A DNA stretch of 17,232 bases from NCBI GenBank assembly GCA_015487435.1, contig WFPU01000300.1:1-17232 (forward strand). Direction: 5' to 3'. The DNA comes from Sulfurimonas sp. (GTDB lineage Bacteria > Campylobacterota > Campylobacteria > Campylobacterales > Sulfurimonadaceae). The first letter of the stretch is position 1. Each line of letters starts with the position of its first letter. Position numbers and translations under genes: made by a program. The notes under the pieces were generated by a model. The model saw only the letters and a program-made list of their open reading frames with translations, was not told the DNA's origin and searched no databases. Below are positions 6,449-14,339 of this stretch, piece after piece.

Positions 6449-6476
6449 CTAACTTGCAAAATAAAGGAAATTATTT

Positions 6477-6872
6477 ATGATAAATGATTTAGTATCAGAT
6501 TCTTTAACAAGAATCCGTAATGCTGGTATGAGACAATTAAATACTACTACACTTGTTCACTCTAAGAGTGTTGAAGCTATGGTAAATATTTTAGTTGATA
6601 AAGGTTATATTGAGAGCTGTAATGTTGTTGAAGACGGCGTTAAAAAAACTATCAAAGTAGCATTAAAGTATGATGACAACGGTAGATGTGTAATCAACGA
6701 GATGAAAAGAGTATCTAAGCCTGGTAGACGTGTTTACAAAGGTAAAGAAGATATTAAAAGATTCAAAAACGGCTATGGAACTATTATAGTTTCTACTTCA
6801 CATGGTGTGCTTCCAAATGACAAAGCTTATGAGCTTGGTATTGGTGGTGAAGTTATGTGTACGATTTGGTAG
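6477..6872 (+). CDS. rpsH: 30S ribosomal protein S8
   Basis: S8 is a primary-binding protein of the central domain of 16S rRNA; in E. coli it also represses the spc operon post-transcriptionally. The 131-residue product begins MINDLVSDSLTRIRNA and ends with GTIIVSTSHGVLPNDKAYELGIGGEVMCTIW. The GxIxSTSxGVM-like region and C-terminal W match the family. Unlike its neighbours it is preceded by a 148-bp spacer, so it cannot be translationally coupled to rpsN; it has its own AAGGA (6464-6468), 8 nt before the ATG. Confidence 0.97.
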   Translation: MINDLVSDSLTRIRNAGMRQLNTTTLVHSKSVEAMVNILVDKGYIESCNVVEDGVKKTIKVALKYDDNGRCVINEMKRVSKPGRRVYKGKEDIKRFKNGYGTIIVSTSHGVLPNDKAYELGIGGEVMCTIW

Positions 6873-6881
6873 GGGTGAATT

Positions 6882-7418
6882 ATGTCAAGAATAGGTAAAA
6901 ATCCTGTAGATTTTGGAGCTAACATTACAGTTAGTACAAATGGTGATGTGATTACTTTTGTTAAAGACAAAAATAGTGTTGATTTAGATACTAAAGGTAA
7001 TGTTGATTTTTCTGTAGAGGGTAGTATTATAACTTTCGCTGCAAAATCAGAGGCTAAAGAGCATAGGGCTTTTTGGGGAACTTACCGAGCATTAGCTCAA
7101 AATATTGTTATTGGTTTAACTACTGGTTTTGCTAAACAATTAGAGATTAATGGTGTTGGTTATAGAGCTGCTGTTAAAGGTAGTGTTCTAAATCTTCAAC
7201 TTGGTTTTTCTCATGATATAAATTATGATTTACCTGAAGGTCTAGAAGCAAGTGTTGAGAAAAATGTAATTACATTAAAAAGTCATGACAAACAATTAGT
7301 TGGTCAAGCTGCAGCAGAGATTAGAAGTTTCCGTCCACCAGAGCCTTACAAAGGTAAAGGTGTTAAATATATGGAAGAGCATATCGTGCGTAAAGCCGGT
7401 AAAACTGCTGCTAAATAG
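6882..7418 (+). CDS. rplF: 50S ribosomal protein L6
   Basis: L6 lies near the sarcin-ricin loop and factor-binding site. The 178-residue product starts MSRIGKNPV and has the two tandem L6 folds. The C-terminal signature reads RSFRPPEPYKGKGVKYMEE. Length and architecture are as expected. An AGGGGTG sequence (6871-6877) overlapping the rpsH stop serves as its ribosome binding site. Confidence 0.96.
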   Translation: MSRIGKNPVDFGANITVSTNGDVITFVKDKNSVDLDTKGNVDFSVEGSIITFAAKSEAKEHRAFWGTYRALAQNIVIGLTTGFAKQLEINGVGYRAAVKGSVLNLQLGFSHDINYDLPEGLEASVEKNVITLKSHDKQLVGQAAAEIRSFRPPEPYKGKGVKYMEEHIVRKAGKTAAK

Positions 7419-7432
7419 AGGAGGATGATTAG

Positions 7433-7789
7433 ATGAATGCAAAAGTATTAAAAAACAAAGTAGCGTCTCGCTTAAAGCGTAAACGCCGTATTCGTGCAAA
7501 AATATCTGGTTGTGCTACACTTCCTCGTGTTTCTGTATTTCGTTCAAACCGTTATATAAGTGTTCAAGCTGTAAATGATGTTACTGCTACTACTATAACC
7601 GCTTTGAATTCAAAAGCTATCAATCAAAAAGCAAATAAAGAAGGTGCGTGCGCTCTTGGTGAAGCATTTGCTGCTAAACTAAAAGAAGCTAACATCTCTG
7701 AGATTGTTTTTGATCGTAATGGTTACCAGTATCACGGCGTAATTGCTGCATTTGGTGACGCACTTCGTGCAAACGAAATTAAGTTCTAG
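7433..7789 (+). CDS. rplR: 50S ribosomal protein L18
   Basis: L18 binds 5S rRNA together with L5 and L25. The 118-residue product has the basic N-terminus RLKRKRRIRAKISG, the PRVSVFRSNRYISVQ strand and the FDRNGYQYHGVIAAFGDALR ending typical of the family. It has the best Shine-Dalgarno in the window, AGGAGG at 7419-7424, 8 nt before the ATG. An earlier ATG at 7425 leads only to a three-codon frame and is not the start. Confidence 0.96.
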   Translation: MNAKVLKNKVASRLKRKRRIRAKISGCATLPRVSVFRSNRYISVQAVNDVTATTITALNSKAINQKANKEGACALGEAFAAKLKEANISEIVFDRNGYQYHGVIAAFGDALRANEIKF

Positions 7790-7798
7790 GGGTTAAAT

Positions 7799-8239
7799 AT
7801 GGAAATCAATAGAGAAGATTTTGAAGAGGCGATCGTAAATATTGGTCGTGTAACTAAAGTTGTAAAAGGTGGTCGTAGATTTCGTTTTACTGCACTTGTT
7901 GTAGTTGGTGATAAAAACGGTACTATCGGTTACGGTACAGGAAAAGCGAAAGAAGTTCCTGATGCTATTAAAAAAGCTGTAGATGAGGCATTCAAAAACT
8001 TATCAACAGTTAGTATCAAAGGTACTACAATCGCTCACGACATTGAGCATAAGTTCAATGCGAGCCGTGTATTACTTAAACCAGCATCTGAAGGTACTGG
8101 TGTAATCTCTGGTGGAGCAATGCGTCCAGTTTTAGAGCTTGCAGGTATACAAGATATACTTACTAAGTCTATCGGTTCAAATAATCCAAACACTGTTGTT
8201 CGTGCTACTGTTGAAGCACTTGCGCGTTTAAAAGGATAG
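7799..8239 (+). CDS. rpsE: 30S ribosomal protein S5
   Basis: S5 is a body protein at the mRNA entrance, important for decoding fidelity. The 146-residue product begins MEINREDFEEAIVNIGRVTKVVKGGRRF in two consecutive blocks, then GDKNGTIGYGTGKAKEVPDAIKKA, the N-terminal S5 domain, and ends with the GSNNPNTVVRATVEAL C-terminal segment. It is shorter than in E. coli (167) at the termini only. It is directly followed by rplO; rpmD (L30), which sits here in many bacteria, is absent. Confidence 0.97.
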   Translation: MEINREDFEEAIVNIGRVTKVVKGGRRFRFTALVVVGDKNGTIGYGTGKAKEVPDAIKKAVDEAFKNLSTVSIKGTTIAHDIEHKFNASRVLLKPASEGTGVISGGAMRPVLELAGIQDILTKSIGSNNPNTVVRATVEALARLKG

Positions 8240-8242
8240 AAA

Positions 8243-8641
8243 ATGGCAATAGAAAATTTATCTCCAGCTGAGGGTTCTACTAAGAATCGTAAAAGAGTTG
8301 GTCGTGGACAAGGTTCTGGAACTGGTAAGACTTCAGCTCGTGGTCAAAAAGGTCAAAAATCTCGTTCAGGTTACAAGAGAAAAAGAAACTTTGAGGGTGG
8401 ACAAATGCAACTTGCTAAGCGTTTACCTAAAATTGGTTTTCATTCTCGTAATATAAAACCTTATGTTATTAATGTTGAGAAAATTACAGCAGTAGCTGAG
8501 TTAGCTGAAATTACTATGGATTCTATTCGTGGTGTTCACAAAGTTGCAAACTCTGTTAAAAAAATTAAATTGGTTGGTGCATCTGCAAAAGAATTAGCAT
8601 CAAAGATTAAAGACGATAACGTTACAACTACAGGTAAATAA
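8243..8641 (+). CDS. rplO: 50S ribosomal protein L15
   Basis: L15 is a late-assembly large-subunit protein with a long basic extension. The 132-residue product has the typical N-terminal extension: LSPAEGSTKNRKRVGRGQGS, then GTGKTSARGQKGQKSRSG and FEGGQMQLAKRLPKIGF. The C-terminal globular part is short but complete (KIKLVGASAKELASKI). It begins 3 nt after rpsE and ends 2 nt before secY. Confidence 0.95.
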   Translation: MAIENLSPAEGSTKNRKRVGRGQGSGTGKTSARGQKGQKSRSGYKRKRNFEGGQMQLAKRLPKIGFHSRNIKPYVINVEKITAVAELAEITMDSIRGVHKVANSVKKIKLVGASAKELASKIKDDNVTTTGK

Positions 8642-8643
8642 TT

Positions 8644-9906
8644 GTGAATAAAAATCTAGTAAATAAGATACTTATTACTATCGGGTTTTTATTTATCTAC
8701 CGCCTACTGGCATATGTGCCAGTACCAGGTGTAGATACTGCTGTTATTGCCTCTTTCTTCGATTCACATCAATCAGATGCACTTGGGCTTTTTAATATGT
8801 TCAGTGGAAATGCTGTTGAGAGACTATCAATCATTTCACTTGGTATTATGCCTTACATTACTGCTTCAATTATTATGGAACTTCTTGCTGCAACTTTTGC
8901 ACCACTTGGTAAAATGAAAAAAGAGCGTGATGGGATGGTTAAATATATGCAAATTATCCGCTATGCGACTATCTTTATTACTATTATTCAAGCAATTGGT
9001 GTTAGTATTGGGCTACAAAGTTTAACAGGACCAACAGGAAATAGTGCGATTTTAGTTGACCATAATACATTTATATTACTTGCTGCAGTATCTATGCTTG
9101 CTGGTACTATGCTCCTTATGTGGATAGGTGAACAAATTACGCAAAGTGGTATTGGAAATGGTATATCTTTAATTATATTTGCTGGTATTGTTTCTGCAAT
9201 TCCATCTGCAATAGGTCAAAGTTTTACCATGATTAATACAGGTGCAATGAGCTTTATAGTTCTTTTAGCAATTATTGGTTTAATTCTTGCAACTGTACTT
9301 ATCATAGTTTATGTTGAGCTAGGTGAACGTCGTATACCGATCACTTATGCTAAAAAAACTATGATGCAAAATCAAAAGAAAAGAGTTATGAATTACATCC
9401 CTATTAAGGTTAACTTATCGGGTGTTATACCAGTTATTTTTGCTTCAGCATTATTGATGTTTCCAATGACAATATTGTCATCTAGCACCAATCCTTCTAT
9501 GCAATTTATAGCTGATTTATTAAATCCTAACTCACACTTTTTTAACTTTTTAACTTTTGTGTTTGTTGTTTTCTTTGCATTCTTTTATGCTTCAATTACT
9601 TTCAATGCAAAAGATATTGCAGAAAATTTAAAAAAGCAAGGTGGATTTATCCCAGGTATTCGTACAGGAAATGCTACAGTTGAATTTATTAATGAAACTG
9701 CAAGTAGATTAACTATTACAGGTGCTCTTTACTTAGGTCTTGTTGCTACATTGCCATTTATGATTATCAAGGGGATGGGTGTACCTTTCTTCTTTGGTGG
9801 AACTGCGGTACTTATTGTTGTTCAAGTAGCTCTTGATACTATGAGAAAAATTGAGGCTCAAATTTACAGTAGTAAATATGAGACATTAAGTGCAGTTGGT
9901 TTATAA
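8644..9906 (+). CDS. secY: Preprotein translocase subunit SecY
   Basis: SecY forms the protein-conducting channel of the inner membrane with SecE and SecG. The 420-residue product has the usual ten hydrophobic segments. Key landmarks are the plug and TM2 region (FNMFSGNAVERLSIISLGIMPYI in two halves), the cytoplasmic loop ELGERRIPITYAKK followed by YIPIKVNLSGVIPVIFA, and the FIPGIRTGNAT loop that contacts SecA and the ribosome. The start codon is GTG at 8644, two bases after rplO; no strong Shine-Dalgarno is visible, so coupling to rplO is likely. Confidence 0.97.
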   Translation: MNKNLVNKILITIGFLFIYRLLAYVPVPGVDTAVIASFFDSHQSDALGLFNMFSGNAVERLSIISLGIMPYITASIIMELLAATFAPLGKMKKERDGMVKYMQIIRYATIFITIIQAIGVSIGLQSLTGPTGNSAILVDHNTFILLAAVSMLAGTMLLMWIGEQITQSGIGNGISLIIFAGIVSAIPSAIGQSFTMINTGAMSFIVLLAIIGLILATVLIIVYVELGERRIPITYAKKTMMQNQKKRVMNYIPIKVNLSGVIPVIFASALLMFPMTILSSSTNPSMQFIADLLNPNSHFFNFLTFVFVVFFAFFYASITFNAKDIAENLKKQGGFIPGIRTGNATVEFINETASRLTITGALYLGLVATLPFMIIKGMGVPFFFGGTAVLIVVQVALDTMRKIEAQIYSSKYETLSAVGL

Positions 9907-9909
9907 CTA

Positions 9910-10668
9910 ATGAGCATTGCGCTTAGAAAACATCAAGATATCGAAAAACTTCGTGCTGCTAATAAAATTGTTGGTGGTGCGTTAGAGTTATTAAGAAAAA
10001 AGACAAAAGTAGGTACATCTTTAAAAGATTTAGATGCAATGGCTGAAGAGTATATTTTAAGTCATGGCGCTAAAGCATCTTTTAAAGGTCTTTATGGCTT
10101 TCCTAATGCAGTTTGCTGCTCACTTAATCAAGTTATTATTCACGGTATTCCAACTGATTACAAACTCCAAGAGGGTGATGTTATTGGTTATGATATTGGT
10201 ACTGAGTTAGATGGTTGGTTTGGTGATGGAGCTATTACAGTAGGTGTTGGAGAGATTACTCAAGAAGATGAAAAACTGATAGCATGTGCAAAGGAAACTT
10301 TATACGAAGCTATTGATAGCATCAAAGAAGGTATGAGATTTAAAGAGTTGTCTTTAGTCTTAGAAAACTCTATTCGTTCACGAGGATTTGTACCATTACA
10401 TGACTTTTGTGGTCACGGTATTGGAAAAAAACCTCATGAAGAACCAGAGATTCCAAACTACCTTGATGGTAAGAATCCTAAAGCTGGTCCAAAAATAAAA
10501 AACGGAATGGTCTTTTGTTTGGAGCCTATGATTTGTCAAAAAGATAGTACAAAAGTTATCTTGGAAAACGAATGGGATGTAGTTAGTGCCGATGGTTTAC
10601 GCGGTTCACATTATGAGCACACTGTTGCAATTATCAACGGTAAAGCTGAAATTTTATCGAAAATTTAA
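9910..10668 (+). CDS. map: Methionine aminopeptidase, type I
   Basis: MAP removes the initiator methionine from nascent proteins. The 252-residue protein is the short type Ia form without N-terminal extension. The five metal ligands are visible in their usual order: D95 (YDIGTE), D106 (FGDGA), H169 (CGHGIG), E205 (CLEPM) and E236 (YEHT). The substrate-binding His at residue 78 (IIHGIP) is also present. It follows secY by 3 nt, and no Shine-Dalgarno is seen, so it probably depends on reinitiation after secY. Confidence 0.96.
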   Translation: MSIALRKHQDIEKLRAANKIVGGALELLRKKTKVGTSLKDLDAMAEEYILSHGAKASFKGLYGFPNAVCCSLNQVIIHGIPTDYKLQEGDVIGYDIGTELDGWFGDGAITVGVGEITQEDEKLIACAKETLYEAIDSIKEGMRFKELSLVLENSIRSRGFVPLHDFCGHGIGKKPHEEPEIPNYLDGKNPKAGPKIKNGMVFCLEPMICQKDSTKVILENEWDVVSADGLRGSHYEHTVAIINGKAEILSKI

Positions 10669-10682
10669 TAAAGGTTTAGAAA

Positions 10683-10901
10683 ATGGCAAAAGCTGACGTT
10701 ATAGAAGTAGATGGTAAGATTATTGAGGCTTTACCTAATGCAACATTTCGTGTTGAATTAGATAATGGACATGTAATTTTATGTCATATAGCTGGAAAAA
10801 TGCGTATGCACTACATCAAAATACTTCCAGGAGACAAGGTTAAACTTGAACTTACTCCATACTCTTTAGATAAGGGTCGTATCACTTATAGATATAAATA
10901 A
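10683..10901 (+). CDS. infA: Translation initiation factor IF-1
   Basis: IF-1 occupies the ribosomal A site during initiation. The 72-residue product has exactly the common length. It is a single S1/OB-fold domain with EVDGKIIEALPNATFRVEL, the GHVILCHIAGKMR loop and RGRITYRYK-like ending (KGRITYRYK). An AAAGG (10670-10674) sits 8 nt before the ATG. It is the last gene of the operon: a strong terminator follows. In many other bacteria rpmJ and the alpha operon would come next; their absence at this point fits Campylobacterota. Confidence 0.96.
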   Translation: MAKADVIEVDGKIIEALPNATFRVELDNGHVILCHIAGKMRMHYIKILPGDKVKLELTPYSLDKGRITYRYK

Positions 10902-10903
10902 AG

Positions 10904-10940
10904 ATAATTCCCTGAAACTTTATTTCAGGGATTATTTTTT
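10904..10940 (+). terminator. Intrinsic terminator after infA, overlapping the nnrS-like gene end
   Basis: CCCTGAAA (10910-10917) pairs perfectly with TTTCAGGG (10923-10930) across a CTTTA loop; the outer stem continues with one bulge and a run of six Ts ends at 10940. This closes the ribosomal operon. The stop codon of the reverse gene (10932-10934) lies inside the T-rich side. The reverse strand beyond the stem is also T-rich (AATTATCTTTATTTA), so the same hairpin may end the convergent transcript. Confidence 0.85.
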
Positions 10941-12128
10941 AGCTCCAAATACGAGTACAGATAAAAATTTACCACCCCACAATACAAACAATAAAGTCCA
11001 AGCAGCAACTGAGATATCAAATAAAAAATCTAATCCTAAAGTTGAACCTACACTTATACTGTATAGTACCCTTAAAATTACTACTACTTGAATAAAATAA
11101 AATATAGCAACATCAAATTTTGTTGTATTTGGAATTTGTCCAGAGTGACCAAGCGTTATTCTTGTAGCAAAACCAATTAGTATGGTAGTTAAAAAGCCAA
11201 TGGCAAGTGCATGTACACCAAGATAATAAAATGAAGTATCTAAAAATAGTTCAGCACTAAGTACAATTGCATCAAGAAAAAAAGCAGCAGGAAGCCAAAG
11301 TAAACCAAGGACAAGTACCCATATTATTGGTTCTGCTTTTAATATTGGTAATTTCCATTTTATAAATTCTCCAAACAGATAAAGTGCTAAAATCAAATCT
11401 ATAAATATCTCAGCGCCTTTTACATAACTATTTTCATTAAATACACTTAGGATAGTTTTTAAAATCATAAACACAAATGCAGTACTAACAAAACGCAAAT
11501 CTTTTTGTTCTGTTGAGTAACAAAAAAATGGAATCATCCTTTGAGCTACACTAAATGTTAGAAAAATCACATACATGTAAAAAGCTATATTAATCGCTAA
11601 ACTCTCTAGTGGAGTATAAAATAGTGAAACTATAAATAAAAAGTGAGCAACAAGACCAAAAGTACTAGCCATTAAAATCCAGTATGGGTCTTGTTTTGCC
11701 GGAGAAGTTCCAACCCTCATAATATGTTGAAGTTTTAAAAGCATAAAAAGATTTGAGATGAAAAGTAATACCATTGAAGCAAATGTAAGATATAAACTAC
11801 TCATAGATGCAACTATAAAGATTAATGAACCAATAGCATTTAGTGAAAATATTTGTATATAAAAACTTTTTTTGAGTACTTCACTTTGACAAAATCTAGG
11901 AAAGGTTGTAAATAAAAAACCTGTAAATACATTTAAAAAAAGACCATATATAAGTGTATATGTGTGAAATAATAAACTAGATATTTGTAGGGTAATCACC
12001 TCTTTATAATCTAGTGCAAAAACTATAATCATTACAATTGAATTAACTATTGCTAAAACAAAAAATGGTTGGTGTGGCTGTGATAAAAAGTAATTTTCTT
12101 TTTTTTCTTTTTCTTTTGTGTATGTCAA
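10932..12128 (-). CDS. NnrS-family membrane protein
   Basis: NnrS proteins are polytopic heme- and copper-containing membrane proteins linked to the response to nitric oxide in denitrifiers. The 398-residue product has about 12 hydrophobic segments. Family marks are HQPFF near residue 19, the FTGFLFTTFP region (68-77), RMIPFF (197-202), and the hallmark HALAIGFLTTILIGFATRIT followed by LGHSG (306-330), with H306, R323 and H328 as likely heme or copper ligands. The start is TTG at 12128, preceded by GGAG 8 nt upstream, and shares TTGA with the end of the radical SAM gene. Third gene of the reverse operon. Confidence 0.88.
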   Translation of the reverse strand: MTYTKEKEKKENYFLSQPHQPFFVLAIVNSIVMIIVFALDYKEVITLQISSLLFHTYTLIYGLFLNVFTGFLFTTFPRFCQSEVLKKSFYIQIFSLNAIGSLIFIVASMSSLYLTFASMVLLFISNLFMLLKLQHIMRVGTSPAKQDPYWILMASTFGLVAHFLFIVSLFYTPLESLAINIAFYMYVIFLTFSVAQRMIPFFCYSTEQKDLRFVSTAFVFMILKTILSVFNENSYVKGAEIFIDLILALYLFGEFIKWKLPILKAEPIIWVLVLGLLWLPAAFFLDAIVLSAELFLDTSFYYLGVHALAIGFLTTILIGFATRITLGHSGQIPNTTKFDVAIFYFIQVVVILRVLYSISVGSTLGLDFLFDISVAAWTLLFVLWGGKFLSVLVFGAKK

Positions 12129-13384
12129 ATTAAAAACTCCATATTTAATTTTTTTGCATAAGAACTTAGCATATCTCTTTCAAAGTCATTATTTGTAGAG
12201 TATTGATAACCAAAGCTCTCTTTCCATATACTATGATCTTCCATGCAAAGATAAAAGAATACCTTATTATCATCACTTTGCCAATCTTTGAAATTATTAT
12301 ATGCTGATTTAAACATCTCTACTTTAGTTGCATGTGGATAAGAACTTTTTGCGTTTGCATCAACAAAGGGCATTTGGGTTATCTTACTTTTAAAATCACG
12401 TTCGCGAAGTTGCTTTATGACAGGTTTTATAAATGTTAGTGTTCCAAAACTAACAAGGACCACCTCTTTTGCTAAAAAAGTATCTTGAAGTTTTTGATAA
12501 ACCTCTTTATACTCTTGCAAGTAATTTTCATATTCAACTATTGGATGAAAATGAAAACCAACCTTTACACCTTTATCTGCTAATTTTCTAGCAGCATTAA
12601 TACGTTTTTGTAGTGATGCTGTTAGATGTTCTTCGTTATCTATAATAGTTTTAGTATTTAGACTCCAAGTACAAAGTATATTTTTTGGTACATTATTTTC
12701 TAAGAAATATTTAATATTATCTGATTTTGTTTTGAACTCTAAAATTAGATTAGGATTACTTTTTGCAAACTCAAATAAGGCATCTAAAATACCCTCACGA
12801 TTTCCAAACATTAGTGAATCAGACGCTTGACCAGTTCCAATATGATAAGTTTTATTTTTATCTAACTCTAAATTTTTTAATTTATCTGAAAATGTACTAT
12901 TAAAAGTGATAATATTTTGATTATAAAAACTTTGGATTGAGCAGTATGAACAGTCAAATCCACAAGACTCAACAGCATCAAGTGTAAGCAGATTACAACA
13001 TCTTGTTTTTTCGCTAGCAACAGGACAAAGCCCAAGACCAAATCCCTCTTTATCTGAGATTATAAAAGTGTATTTTTGCTCTTTTGGTATGTTTTTAAGT
13101 TTAAAATTTTTATATGAGTTTGGAGTTGAGCGTAATTTTTGATAAGCTTTTTTAAGTTTTGTTATAACAACTTTTTTTTGCTCATGGGTAGGAAAAATAT
13201 CTATAATATTTTTTTCATCCCACATGGTTAAATCACGAGCTATATCAATTATTTGTTTTATCTCTTGGAATGAAAAATTTAATGAGTATGCTTTTTCTTT
13301 TATGAACTTTTGTTCACTTAATGAAAGTTTAGAAAAATTAGTATTTTTAATAGCATCATTAAATTTTTGATCGTAGTTATTCAT
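12125..13384 (-). CDS. SPL-family radical SAM protein
   Basis: The 419-residue protein belongs to the radical SAM enzymes related to spore photoproduct lyase (COG1533-like). The [4Fe-4S]-SAM motif is C141-GFD-C145-SY-C148. It is preceded by a second cysteine group, C120 and the pair C129-C130 (GLCP...RCC). Downstream are the family stretches GTGQASDSL (183-191), CTWSLN (238-243), EEHLTASLQKRINAARKLAD (251-270), GFHFHPI and a C-terminal YLCMED with C380. About 50 extra N-terminal residues precede the conserved part. Since Campylobacterota do not make spores, true spore photoproduct repair is unlikely; the substrate is unknown. It starts 13 nt after the permease without a visible Shine-Dalgarno. 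Confidence 0.85.
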   Translation of the reverse strand: MNNYDQKFNDAIKNTNFSKLSLSEQKFIKEKAYSLNFSFQEIKQIIDIARDLTMWDEKNIIDIFPTHEQKKVVITKLKKAYQKLRSTPNSYKNFKLKNIPKEQKYTFIISDKEGFGLGLCPVASEKTRCCNLLTLDAVESCGFDCSYCSIQSFYNQNIITFNSTFSDKLKNLELDKNKTYHIGTGQASDSLMFGNREGILDALFEFAKSNPNLILEFKTKSDNIKYFLENNVPKNILCTWSLNTKTIIDNEEHLTASLQKRINAARKLADKGVKVGFHFHPIVEYENYLQEYKEVYQKLQDTFLAKEVVLVSFGTLTFIKPVIKQLRERDFKSKITQMPFVDANAKSSYPHATKVEMFKSAYNNFKDWQSDDNKVFFYLCMEDHSIWKESFGYQYSTNNDFERDMLSSYAKKLNMEFLI

Positions 13385-13397
13385 ATTTAAATTTTAT

Positions 13398-14306
13398 CTA
13401 AAAATACTTCAAAATTTCTACACCAATAAAGATAGCGCCTAAAAATACAAATGATGATATAAAAACTAAAGCAGTGGTAAGTTTTGGTTTGCAATCATAT
13501 AAAGAAGCTAAATTCACATTTGCAACAGCAAGAGGCATCATAAGTTCTATAAAAATAATCCCTTTTATCATTGGATCAAGTTCTATGTTTATTAAAACTA
13601 TAAAAGCTAAAAATGGAAGTATAATAAACTTAAAAGTCAAAATCCAAACAACTAACTTTTTACTTATCTCTTTAATTTGTGTGCCATAAAGATATATACC
13701 AAACAAAAATAGTTGCATAGTCATTGAAGCATATGCACCCATCATCAATGTATTCATAATTTCAGGACTTGGCTTATAGTTATTCACGCTTAAAATTATT
13801 GCTAAAATTGCAGCCCATAAAATTGGTAGTTTAAGTATATTTAAAAGTGAAGTTTTAGCGTCATAAGTTCCACGAGAATAATAAAACACTCCAATAGTGT
13901 AGACAACAAAAACATTCATTAGGTTTATGATTGTTGTATAGGGGATTGATTCTTCACCAAAAATAGCGATATTTATTGGTATACCTAAGTTTCCAGTATT
14001 TCCAATTATAGCTGCAACTGTGGCAATTGAGTACTCTTTTTTATTTGAAAATAAAAATTTAGCAAAAATTGCGGATATTACAATAGCAAACAGAGCGATA
14101 CCTAAGTATATTGATGGTGCGATAACTAAACTCATATCAACAGGACGGATTAGGAGTCCCCAAAATGTTAAAAATACTTGTAAAAAGTAAACATTTATTA
14201 GGGTAATTGTTTTATCATCTATCTTTTCTTTAAAGCTAAGTTTTGCAACATAACCCATTATGATGAAAATATATATACCTAGTATTGAATAAATTATTGA
14301 ACTCAT
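13398..14306 (-). CDS. AEC-family (auxin efflux carrier-like) permease
   Basis: The 302-residue protein consists almost entirely of hydrophobic helices, about ten, in two halves. This matches the AEC transporter family, whose bacterial members include malate and malonate carriers; the substrate cannot be told from sequence. The conserved motif GNTGNLGIP (102-110) marks the first crossover region, and PLAVANVNLASLY is the matching segment in the second half. It is the first gene of the reverse operon. The ATG lies 6 nt after a perfect extended -10 box with no Shine-Dalgarno, so the mRNA is predicted to be leaderless. Confidence 0.85.
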   Translation of the reverse strand: MSSIIYSILGIYIFIIMGYVAKLSFKEKIDDKTITLINVYFLQVFLTFWGLLIRPVDMSLVIAPSIYLGIALFAIVISAIFAKFLFSNKKEYSIATVAAIIGNTGNLGIPINIAIFGEESIPYTTIINLMNVFVVYTIGVFYYSRGTYDAKTSLLNILKLPILWAAILAIILSVNNYKPSPEIMNTLMMGAYASMTMQLFLFGIYLYGTQIKEISKKLVVWILTFKFIILPFLAFIVLINIELDPMIKGIIFIELMMPLAVANVNLASLYDCKPKLTTALVFISSFVFLGAIFIGVEILKYF

Positions 14307-14312
14307 AGTGCG

Positions 14313-14321
14313 ATTATATCA
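14313..14321 (-). promoter_or_regulatory. Extended -10 promoter of the reverse operon (leaderless)
   Basis: The reverse strand reads TGATATAAT, an exact extended -10, with TATAAT at 14318-14313. Six bases (CGCACT) separate it from the ATG at 14306, so transcription should start at or next to the A of the start codon. No clear -35 is seen. Confidence 0.65.
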
Positions 14322-14328
14322 AATAGTG

Positions 14329-14334
14329 TATAAT
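14329..14334 (+). promoter_or_regulatory. -10 promoter of the thioredoxin-SDR operon (leaderless)
   Basis: A perfect TATAAT lies 5 nt upstream of the ATG at 14340 (spacer TTCAG), leaving no room for a ribosome binding site on the transcript. No -35 is recognised. This box and the opposite one at 14313-14318 face away from each other, with 10 bp between, so RNA polymerase probably cannot occupy both at once. Confidence 0.6.
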
Positions 14335-14339
14335 TTCAG

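Noticed and set aside
7425..7436. Upstream ATG before rplR as a regulatory mini-ORF
   Set aside because: It encodes only three residues, starts directly behind the Shine-Dalgarno, and is most simply chance.
12125..13384. Calling the radical SAM gene splB (spore photoproduct lyase)
   Set aside because: The family match is good, but the organism type does not sporulate and the protein has an extra N-terminal region and extra cysteines; the substrate is not supported.
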